Origin: Desmodesmus armatus
Lineage: Eukaryota; Chlorophyta; Chlorophyceae; Sphaeropleales; Scenedesmaceae
Direction of reading: 5' to 3'
DNA length: 64,000 nucleotides
Assembly: GCA_007449985.2 (NCBI GenBank)
Contig: VIIQ02000051.1
Coordinates: forward strand, 372,001-436,000
Positions 23,284-33,895 of this stretch are shown here, one piece after another. Within the stretch, counting starts at the first letter, position 1, and every line of letters starts with the position of its first letter. Both the position numbers and the translations under genes were made by a program. Under the pieces are notes generated by a model. It was given only the letters and a program-made list of their open reading frames with translations, did not search any database and was not told the origin of the DNA.

Positions 23284-26200
23284 ATGGTGGCATCCAGCTT
23301 GGCCCTGCTCAGTTCAGCAGCAGGTGCCACACTGGAAGCTGCTCTCAAGCACGCCCCTGCAGCCTTGATGAAGTTCAACGTGAGTGCTGCAGCCAAAATA
23401 CCTGTACCAAGCGCAATGTAACTTCCAGTTTAGCAGATGAAGCGGAGCAGGCATGCTCTTTGCAGTTCAAGGAGGCTGTAGCAGTAGCACACCAGCAGGC
23501 ATTATGGTGATGGGGTTGGGATCCTGAGGAGCTGTGTTGGTTGCCAAGGTGATATCTTTATTTCCTGCAGCCCATCGTGGTCGAGAAGGGCTTGGGAGCT
23601 TGGGTTTGGGACACAAATGGAGACAAGTACCTGGACATGACCACAGGTGTGAAGCTAGCAGCAGCAGAGTGTCCCCTGCACAACAACGAACACCAGCAGC
23701 AGCATCAGCAGCAGTAACAGCGACCCAACCGCCTGCCAGTGCAAGCAACGACGGCAACTGTTGCTGTGGAGATTGGTTGCCGGATGATTGTGTTCTCTGC
23801 ATGCTCGCCCCGCTAGCCCTCCCTGTCACATGCGCAGCATCGCACTGTCGTGCACTAGCAACAGCCTACAGGCAGACAGGCAGGCAAGCAGGTGGGCACG
23901 CAGCAATCAAGCACCACCTCAGCCTGTCTGCCTGCCTGCCTGCCTGGTGTATATCTTTGCTGCTGTGGAGAGAAAGGTGGCCCTCTCATTATGTGATGGC
24001 TTGTCAGCAGAGGGCTGGTGCTCAGGCTGCAGCTGCCCACCAGCTGCAGCACAGCAACGTGTATGAGCCTTGACAGCAGACCATATTGCTTCACCCTTCC
24101 CCGCGCCCCCGCCTCCTGCCAACATATCATACACGAGGTGTGACACCATGCGCCACAAGCACGACTATCCCAAGTTCAGCAGTAATGCTGTGTCACCCGA
24201 ACATCATGTTGGCTTGCGCCTGCCTTGTTTGCTGTTGTGTGCAGGCATTGGTGCCACTTCCACAGGCCACTGCCACCCCCACGTGGTGCAAGCAGTACAG
24301 CAGCAGGCAGCCAAGATCGTGCATGCGCAGCAGAATGTGCTGGCTGGACATGTCAAGCGGGTGAGTGCGCACTTCGTCACGTGATCAATTATCTCTCGTC
24401 ACTCACCACTCAACGCGCCAACTTGACCCGATCACTCAGCAGCAACAGGCGCTCAATCACTCGTGTTGGCAGCAGGGAGCAGGGGTGGATGTGGGTGCTG
24501 ATTGTGAAGGAAGCACTGCATGGTGGCCAGTGTGCTTCCTGCGGGGAGATACATTGGACATTGAGTGACAGATGCTTGGGGCATCACCGCTCTTGCATGG
24601 AACTTTTGGGCCTGCACAACCCCCTCCCCTCCACCGCACCCTGTCCCCACCCCCCCAGGTGTGTCCCCACATCTCCGTGTCTCTCCGCCTGAACCCCTCC
24701 TCGCGGCTACCCTTTCACCCCACAAATCCCATTGCACACACCAATGGAGTATGTTGAGGCGCTGTCTCGCATCCCGAAGCGCCCCTGGCCAAAAGCTCCT
24801 CGCCTCCCAGTAGTGCCCCAGGTATTTCCCTCCCCCTCTGTGCACTTCATCCCACTCTGCTTGGCTCGCCACCTCCCCTCTCCCCCATCCCCACACACAT
24901 GGGAACGCCCTGGTCTTCTATACAGCGTCACTCGTCCCTTGACCCCTCACCCCCCCCTCACACCCCCCCCCGCACCCCTCCTCACAATACACCAGGTTGA
25001 ACTTTACGAGGCAATGACCCGCATCCTGCCCAGCAACCTGTCGCGCATCTTCTTGCAATGCCGTCTGCCCTTCCTGCTGTTCATGCCCCCAGTATTCCTC
25101 TTTGACAAATGTTAATTTCAGAGTCTGTGCCCTTCTTCCCTGCCTAGCCGCTAGGTGAGGCTCACATTACCTTGCCCGCCCCGTCACCCCCCCCCCCCAC
25201 ACACACACACCTCCTGACAATACACCAGATTGAGCTCGACGAGGCGCTGACCCGCATCCTGCCCAGCAACCTGACGCGCTTCTTTTACTGCAACAGCGGC
25301 AGTGAGGCTGTCGAGAATGCAGTCAAGATTGCACGCGCAGCAACGGGGCGGCAGGACATCATCGCATTCGACGTAGGTATTCTGAGGTACAGTACAGTGC
25401 AACGTGGTGCAGTACGGCACAGTGTCAACTGGTGTATGTCTTACGGCAATACAACAGTACACTTCAGTACATCCTGATACACTACGCAGTGTTGTGTACT
25501 AATAGATCCTGGGAGCTTTCTCTGAATATGATTGTAAGCCCTATACCCTAAAAGTGTCTGCTGTGCTGTGAACGCAGGGTGGGTTCCATGGTCGTACGTA
25601 TGCAGCCATGGCCCTTACCTCCAGCAAGGTCATATACAAGCAGCACTTTGGGCCGTTGGTGCCTGGCGTGCACATTGCGCCGTACCCCTACTGCCTGCAC
25701 TGCAAGGTGCAGCAGGAAAAGGTGAGCCGTGCTGTTTTCATTCAAGGCTGCCAGGTGTGCCCAAAGATGCGTTTTTTTTTGGGCGATTGCAAGATATGGC
25801 TTGGCGCAGGCCATGGTGCTGTTGTCACACCTGGCAGCCTTGGATAAAAACGGCTGCAAGTTCCGTAAGAAACATATTGCACTGAGCAGGCATGGCACTG
25901 AGGGAAGCCCAGATCAGGTGTTGGCCACTGGCGGCCCACCGTGGGGCAAGTGACTTACAATCCCAAACCTGATGGCGGGGGTGGCAGTTGGCGTCAAAAG
26001 AGGGCAACACAGTCATCTTATGATGCGCTGTGCTATGCTGTGTTGTGCTTTGCAGGGTCACAGCGGGTACCACCTTGCCCCATACGTCCCTCCCTTTGAC
26101 TCCATGGACAACCGCTGGTGCTGCAATGCACCACTGGAGGCACTGGAGTGGATGCTGGTGCAACAGGTCAGCAGGCGCACGGCAGCTTAAATTATCGTAC

Positions 26201-29200
26201 CTTACAGTCGAGTGCCGTACAGTACAGCACAGGACAGTAAAATTGTTTGCAAGGGACCCAGGTGACCTGTCAGACCGACCAAGTCATCAATGTCAGCGTT
26301 GCTGAGCAACCCACATACAACCCAGATGGCCACGGTTTTTGTAGCAGGGGCCAGACACCCAGATGCAGACCAGTTTTACCCCATGACATTGCAGGTACCA
26401 TCTTGTTGATGTCCACTGACTGCTCTGTCTGCTTCTTGTTGCATTCACTGTCTGCCAGGTCCACCCGTCAGATGTTGCAGCCATCATCCTTGAGCCAGTG
26501 CTGCCTGTGCCATGTGCTGCCAAACTGGTTTTCTCCCCTTTTTTCCTCAAACCACTGTTGGTGCTGTGCAGCATGCTGACTGTTACACTTGTTACACACT
26601 GTTACTCTTGTGACTTCACAGGTTCACCCGTCAGATGTTGCTGCCATCATCCTTGAGCCAGTGCTGGGTGAGGGAGGATTCCTCACACCCCCACCTGGCT
26701 TCATGAAGGCCCTACGGCAGCTGGCTGACAAACACGGCATCATGGTCATTGCAGACGAGGTGCGGCCAGGTTGTTTTTTGGGGGGGGGGGGGCAGCTTTG
26801 GCATTACTGGACACAGGGAGAGAGTATTGCAGAATACAGGGGTAAAGATCCTGATGTTTTGTGTCTTGGTGTAGCTCACAAAGACACAGCACCAGCAAAC
26901 AGTGGGTACAAAAGCAGCAGGGGACATGTGTGTGCTGGGTGAGGGAGGCTTACTCACACCCCCTCCCCCACACGGCTGCATGAAGACACTACGGCAGTGG
27001 CAGACAAACACGTCATCATGATCATTGCAGACGAGGTGGGCCCAGTTTGATTTTTGTGTGGAGGGGGGCTTTGAGTTGGGGCAGTGGAGGAGGGGGTATG
27101 GCAAGGGACCTACAGGACGGCAGGTGTGTTGTGGTGCGTTCTGCCACAAGGCAATGATGATCAGACTGCAGACAAACACGGCACCATGCTCATTGCAGAC
27201 GAGGTGCGGGCGAGGAGTTTGCAAAATGTCACATGCCACCATACACCTTCTGCCCGCCCCCCCTCTGAGGATACATTTTCGAGCAGGGAAATAGCTTGGT
27301 GGCCGGCGCATTGTCGCTTGCTGCAACCATAGCACATGCCCACGATGCTTAAGGGCCCTGACGTTCATGTCCCCATGCTACCATGTTGCCATGCTACCCC
27401 CCCCCCCAACAGGTCCAGTCAGGTGCCGGGCGTACAGGCAAATGGTGGGGCCACCAACACTTCGATGGCATGCAGCCAGACATGCTCATATTCGCCAAGG
27501 GCATCGCAAGCGGCTACCCCTTTGCCGGTGAGTGCACAGGGTGCTTGTGGATACCCCACGCTGGCAATGATGGGCCCACTTGGCTCTGGATGCACGTAGA
27601 CCGCAGCACATACGGGTGTGGCTGTGTCAAGTGTCATAACGTACAGCAGAACCATTTGCAGAATGGCTGAGCAGTCTTACACATTGGTCCCTTGTCGTCT
27701 CAGTTATGTTTCTAGTCGACGGAAACAGACCAGAAACATAAGTTGTCTGTGATGATGTGACAGACCACTAAGACCGTCTGTGACCGATGTGGTAAGCGGG
27801 GAACGAACCGCACAGTGTTGGCACACAAGGCTGTGCGCACTCCTGCACACTGAGGCACCACGTGTCACCTCCTTGTGTGTAATTTGCTGATGAATACAAC
27901 AGTCGGGTAACCAAACAGGCTGCGCAGTGCATCAACGGGCGCCTGCAAGGTGTCAGCACACAAAGCTGTCCGCAGTCCTGCACACTCAGGCAGCATGTGC
28001 CACCTCCTTTCGTGCATTATGTTGGTGAATAACCCTGAGTAACCCAAGAGGTTGCGCAGTGCATTATGCCAAGTCGGCAACGGGCGCCTGCATGTTGTCA
28101 GCACATAAGGTTGTGGACATAAGGTGGTGCACATAAGGTTGTGCCCTGCACACTCAGGCACTCAGGTTCATTTCCTTTCGTGTTTTTGCCGTTGTGGCTG
28201 CAGGCATTGCCACGCGTGAGCAGGACTTTGACAAGATGCAGGCAGGGACCATGGGCGGCACCTACGGGGGCAACGCAGTGGCGTGTGCAGCAGCAGTGGC
28301 TACGATACAGGTTGGTGCCTTAGAGGCCGTAGATCACAGGGCCATCGGTGGCGAGAAAGCCACTGATTGAGGAAGATTCAGTGGGTTGGTTGCCTTGGTT
28401 TGCAGCCTAGGTCTAGGTTTAGTGCTTAGTCCCCCGTGTGATAGGGGTTTGGTTTGGTTTGAGGGTTTGTAGGGTCTACGATGAACGGGGTCAGCAAGGG
28501 TCCAGCAGAACCTTGTCCATGTTTAGGGACTTGGCGCTATCATGTGGCTGTTACGGTACAGGTGCTGGGATGCCATCGCTGACAGGTTGTGCTGCTGTGT
28601 GTTATTCCCGCGTTGTTGCAGGCGATAGAGGCAGACGGGATGCTGGAGAATGCTACACAGAGAGGAGCGCAGCTGATGAAGGGACTGGTCAAGCTGGCAG
28701 CCAAGTAAGACAGTTGATGTGTGCTTGTCTTTAGGACTAAGTCTGCAGCAGTGGCTTGCTAGAAGTAGCTGGGATGGTGTCCCAGTGGCGAAGCGGCATC
28801 AATATCACCTCCTGTGTGGTGTGAGTGATTGCACTGCCGCAGCAGGAGCTCTGTACCTTGCAAATGGCCGCATTGTTTGCATATGTGGCATTGCTGCTGC
28901 AGGTATCCAATCATTGATGTGCGTGGGCGCGGCCTGATGGTTGGCGTCGAGTTTGGCGGCACTGACAGCAGCGAGCGGCTCAAACCAGAGAAGGGAGTAG
29001 CCATGGTAAGCCAGGGCGCTCGGGTGCGCATCATGGAGTGCTTGGCCCGTTTTCCATCGTGCAAGCAGCGGCATTGTTCATGTTGACTACCCCTATTGGT
29101 CTGTGCAGCGTCGTCACTGGGGATCTTTCCTCTGTGAATGCGACACGTAGTAAGGTGCACCTTCGTATGTGTGATTCTGCGTCAACTTCATCTGCGGAGC

Positions 29201-29577
29201 TGCTGCACGCGCGTCATCATGCTGCATCTATCATTCTGGCTTTGTTCACGCTGCCGTGCACCTGTAGTTTGTGTCTGTCTTCCTCTGGCACCCATTCACA
29301 GGCAGGGCCAGCTGCTAGGATTACAAGCTTCATCACAGCAGAGCGCTGGTGGATGCGTGAAGTAGCTTAGCTCTCAGGTCCTGCTACTGCTGTCTCTGCT
29401 GCTGTTGCTTGCACACTGCAGAAGCTTCAGAAGGCAGCCTTCAAGCACAAGATGCTGCTGATCCCGTCTGGCGCCCGTGAGTCCATTCGCTTCCTGCCGC
29501 CCCTCAACATCAGCGCACAGGAGATCGACATGGCTCTGGAGAAGTTTGAGGCGTGCTGCAAGGAGGTGTTTGGCTGA
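23284..29577 (+). CDS. Class III aminotransferase, 4-aminobutyrate type, 12 exons
   Basis: Exons: 23284-23379, 23571-23646, 24245-24360, 25229-25372, 25578-25721, 26056-26166, 26622-26759, 27413-27527, 28204-28310, 28622-28704, 28903-29005 and 29422-29577. All phases agree and give 462 aa, the normal length. The PLP enzyme moves an amino group from an omega-amine such as GABA to a keto acid. Motifs: GIGATSTGHCHPHVV, NSGSEAVENAVKIAR, GGFHGRT, IADEVQSGAGRTGKWW (PLP-ring Asp ~274), and FAKGIASGYPFAG with the PLP lysine at ~304, then TYGGNAVACAAA. The N-terminus (MVASSLALLSSAAGATLEAA) lacks acids and might target an organelle, but that is weak. Related enzymes (ornithine, beta-alanine or putrescine aminotransferases) cannot be excluded. 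Introns carry decayed copies of exons 4 and 7. Confidence 0.88.
24738..25260. repeat. Three copies of the 5' edge of aminotransferase exon 4
   Basis: Exon 4 at 25229 begins IELDEALTRILPSNLTRFF. A copy at ~24992-25055 reads VELYEAMTRILPSNLSRIF before losing frame, with its own ACACCAG acceptor and the same C-rich upstream stretch. A more decayed copy at ~24745-24780 reads YVEALSRI. Spacing is ~240 bases. Confidence 0.82.
26455..27204. repeat. Partial duplicates of both edges of aminotransferase exon 7
   Basis: The real exon is 26622-26759 (VHPSDVAAII...IADE). A copy of its first ~45 bases, with acceptor, lies upstream at ~26460-26505 and then diverges. Two copies of its 3' part lie downstream: ~26935-27035 (GEGG..TPPP..MK.LRQ, frame broken) and ~27150-27203. 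Both end in the GCAGACGAG|GTG donor. One exon is therefore flanked by spare copies of its acceptor side and of its donor side. Confidence 0.85.
27816..28190. repeat. ~140-base intronic tandem repeat (about 2.5 units)
   Basis: Units begin near 27816, 27958 and 28108. They share CTGCACACTCAGGCA, GTGCCACCTCC and CAACGGGCGCCTGCA blocks. They lie in the intron before exon 9 of the aminotransferase. No exon edge is visible in the unit. Confidence 0.75.
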
Positions 29578-30473
29578 CAGGCTGCAAAGATTGGCTGGCC
29601 GAAGGCATGCACACGCATCGTAATGAAGTGCAGGGATTGCTTGTTGAACCTTCAGCACCACTGTCGGATTGGACTACTTTGGCAACTGATGTTCCTCAAT
29701 TGGCCAGGGCCTGGGCCCGTAAATGATTATTCAAATATCCGCTTACCGGTAGTGATATGCAGGGCTATGTGCTCGAATTTTCGATATGCCGCGGTGGGTC
29801 CACTTTGACAGGTCGCGAAGTGCGCAGATTCGCCACGCCGCCAGGTAGCGCCATGCCGTTGCGCGCCAACTGCATGGCACCGCTTTTGGCAGCGCCTTTT
29901 CACTGTGCAACAATTTGCCAATTTCAGAGGCACAGCAAAAGCAGTAGCCGCTGGTTTCGCTAGGGCACAGCACCGATGCACATCTAGCGACCCGCACAAC
30001 TGCAGGCTGCACTCCCTGTCAAAAACCAGCGCTTACTGGGCGTTTCCTGGCTGTGGGGATTGGGGGGGGGGGGGGGTCTCATGTTTTATGCTTGCATGTT
30101 GACACAGGTTGCAGTCTTCCACAAACCCGACCAATGCCAGCACCTGCCTGCAAACATTGCTGTTCCCCTATCATGCAAGCCCTCCAAACAATGTCCCGCG
30201 GCGGTGTTCAACAACTGTGCTTCCATATGTTACAAACAGCACACCAACGGCACTGCATCCTAACCTGACCAATCCCAACGCAGCACAGCAGGGCCTGCCT
30301 GTGATGTTCAAGGTGCAAGGCACCCTTCTGTGCTGGCTTGCTGTAGCACACAGAAGAGAAAGGGGTTTACATGGGTTCAACTGCTCAAGCTCAAGGCTCA
30401 AGCAGCTACGTTGCAAAAGAACCCAGCCACGGAAGGGACGCAGCCAGCAGTTGTAGCACACGTGGAGTGGGCT
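29578..30473. other. Convergent intergenic region
   Basis: The aminotransferase (plus) and deubiquitinase (minus) stop codons face each other across ~0.9 kb. It should hold both 3' UTRs. A run of 14 or more G lies at ~30061-30075. I see no gene. Confidence 0.55.
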
Positions 30474-31404
30474 TCACTGCTGCAGTGGCTTGCTGTCTCC
30501 CACGCGCCTGTAGATGTACATGTAGCCCATGCTGAGGGGAGGGTGCTCACTGGCGGCCACCTTCTCATCATTGAAAATCACCCAGCGCCCACCCTGCAGC
30601 AGCAGCAGCCAGCAACAAAAACGCTGGTACTTCCCCATTATCTGTACGACGACTGCTGTGGAGAGTAGCAACACACACAGCAACACATGCCTATCATTGT
30701 GTCACTAATGGGCCATGCACCCAAAATTCACTGTGCCAGCAAAACCGCAGCTTGGCTGGCCACTGTAAAGACGTCAAGGAGGAGTCAATCAGTGTCACAA
30801 CCAGTATCACCAATCCAGCCCTACACACCTTCTTGACGTGCGCCACGTAGTGTCCACATGCAGTGTTGCTGCCCATGTGGCTGATGATGCCCTGCAGGCA
30901 CAAAGGCACAGTACAGAATCGAATCAGCGCTTTGCAGGAAGTGGTGGTGAATCTGTCCTGCAAACCTATACTGTACTGTGCTATGTTTCACAGTACAGTA
31001 GAGGAAAGTGCCACCAGGAATCGGGGAGCCAGAGAGTTTTGGAAGCCATACCCGGGCACCAGCAGCAGCTCTGACAGGGACATGGCAGCTGTGCCTGGCC
31101 AAATTTGTTGCTGGGGTTGATAAATTATTTAAATAAATAAATAAATGAATAAAATAAAATAAATAAATAAACAAATAAAAAAAAATTAAATTGCAGTAGC
31201 TGCCGCCAAAGTCTGCCCAGAGCAAACGCAGCACTGATGCACCCCCAGTCAGCACCCCCCCTCCCCCGAGCCCCACAAGCCGCAACAGTGAGTATCATCA
31301 TATATATCACACAACTGTGCCTGAGGCGATACAGGCAGACCACCAGTGTGCAGCACTCTCACCATGAGCTCGTACTTGCCAGCACCATCCAACACAGCAG
31401 GCCT

Positions 31405-31478
<74 letters not shown>

Positions 31479-33800
31479 GTCCCACAAACAGAGTGAGAGG
31501 CATGGGTGAGTGAGGCATAGGTGTGTAGGTCGTGCATGTTTGAGGGACGCTACAACAAAGCAATGCAAGGTACAGTCAAACATACTCAAGCCACCAGCAT
31601 ACCAAGACACAGCACAGTTAAGAGGTGGAAGCACCTGCTGGCTTTATCATGCATTGTCTGCTAGTGTTGCCGAACAGCAAACCTATCCACAAACCCACGA
31701 GTGTGCAGTTGCTGCACCCTGGCTTTTTTGATGCTGCACCCTTTTCATAATACATTGCACATGGATAGTTGTTATCCACACTAAACCCCCAACTAGGCAA
31801 ACATATGCAAAACCCTAAACCCGAACCAGGCAAACAGCAACTCCTCTCACCTGTTGCCTGCTGCAGCAGCAGCGTCGCCACCAGCTGCTGCCCCGCCTGC
31901 TGCTGCCCCAGCCCCTCCTCCCTTCACTGATGCAATGGCTGCTGGTAGGTCGTCCATGTGGCTGAACAGCCAGTCACCTGCACGCTCAACATTGCCGCCT
32001 GCAGCAGAAGGGAGGCAGGCAGGAAGGGGGGCCGGACAGGTGAAACAGCCATTTACATCAAAGTACAGTACGTTGATGCAGCTGGCAGTCAGCGTGCATC
32101 CAGCCCCCCCCCCCAAAAACACACACAGAGCCTGCAACCCCCTACTCGTCCAAGTGTCGTATACACAAAGCCAACGTTCCCCCCCCCCCCACCGAGACAC
32201 CCACCTGTTGCTGTGAGTGCTGCCTCTGCTGCATCCACCTGAAAGCCCATCGCCGTCAACATGGACACCTGCACACAACAGCAGAGCAGCAGGCAGCACC
32301 AGCAGCATACAAGCAACAGCAGCACTGCGGTCAGCAGAAAAAATGAGTAAAGGAAACCTGCAGCAGCTCGAGACTTTTGAAATTGCTTTGAAATGCGGAC
32401 CAATCTTGTTGACAGGTGGAGGCGTAGGCTATGCATTGCGCCGAAGGCGCCAATGCTGATGAATCCCAACTTAGAGTTACAGCAAAGCTGACAACTGCTG
32501 CGCCTTCTTCACACATAACAACAGCAGACACATCCACCACGCAGACATCCACCCCCAGTCACCCACCTTTTCAGGGTCCTGCTGCTGTGCTGCTGCTGCT
32601 GCTGGAGCCGCCGTCGCCGCTGCCGCTGCTGCTGCTGCTGGGTCAGGCAGGGGGTCGTTGAACTCTGGATCCTCCATGTGCCCAAACACCCACTCCATGG
32701 CAGCCTCAGCATTGTTGTTGCCGGTTGCCAGCGCTGCATCAACACACAGCACAGCACAGCACAGCACATGGGGGCCAACAGGGCTCTGCTTGGCACCACA
32801 CTACACAATGCAGCAATCAAATAGACATCTATATCGCAGCAATGATGGCCAAACACCCACTCTATGGCAGCCTCAGAATTGTTGTTGCCAGTTGCCAGCG
32901 CTGCATCAACACACAGCACAGCACAGCACAGCACATGGGGCTGACAGGGCATGATTCTGCACAGCGCAGCAGTTGGGATGGATTCTAGATAGCATGGCAG
33001 CCTCAGCATTGTTGTGCCGGGCATGCAGGTGCACGATCAAGAGCGTCCCTCAAGGACCCCACCCAAACACCCCCAACCCCCTCCCTCACCTGCCCGCTTG
33101 CTCCCGTTTTCAGAGAAGCCCATAGACACAAGCTGCGCCACAATGGTAGCATCCGGCACAGGCGCAGCCGCCGCCGCCGCTGCTGCCCCCGCCGCCGCTC
33201 CGCCGCCGGCTGCTGCTGCTGCTGCTGGTTCCTCTGGCTGTAGCTGTTCCCCCTCAGCTGGCCCACTGCTGCGCAGTGATTCTAGATCCAACTGCTCTGG
33301 CATGGGTACCTCCACCTCCAACTTCTTGGCCGTCCAGTCCTCTGAGAGACACAAGCACAGCACAGCAGAGCACAGCACATGGGCAGCCAGAGCTTGAGGG
33401 AAAACATCAAAAACTCTCTAGCTTCCTTAGGGGTCCCAGCAACAGGACCTGAGCATATCGCATGGAAAGCAGTGACAAGCAGTTACGGCTGAGACAGCGT
33501 GAAAGCAAACATCCATTCCACTGTGAACCGGCATATCGTTGGCGAGGCGGTCGGCCACCCGTTTAGCCGCTAGGGCATGTGGCCATCGTCTGAAATATTG
33601 CCCACCCAATGCCACTCATACCCAGGGTCTGAGATGTGGATTTCATAAACCACCAACCAAGCCAAAACCCTGATGCCCCACCTGCCACATAGTAGCGTTT
33701 GAGGGCGATGGCCAGTACAGGGGGGAAGCTGGCAAAGCGGCTGCGGCGTGTGGCTGTGCTCTTGCCACCAACTGCTGCTGAGTGGTAGTCATTCAACAGT

Positions 33801-33895
<95 letters not shown>

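Noticed and set aside
30821..31285. Minus frame with a Phe/Tyr-rich [18 protein letters not shown] stretch
   Set aside because: It comes from an AAATAAATAAAT microsatellite at ~31128-31185 in an intron, not from a membrane protein.
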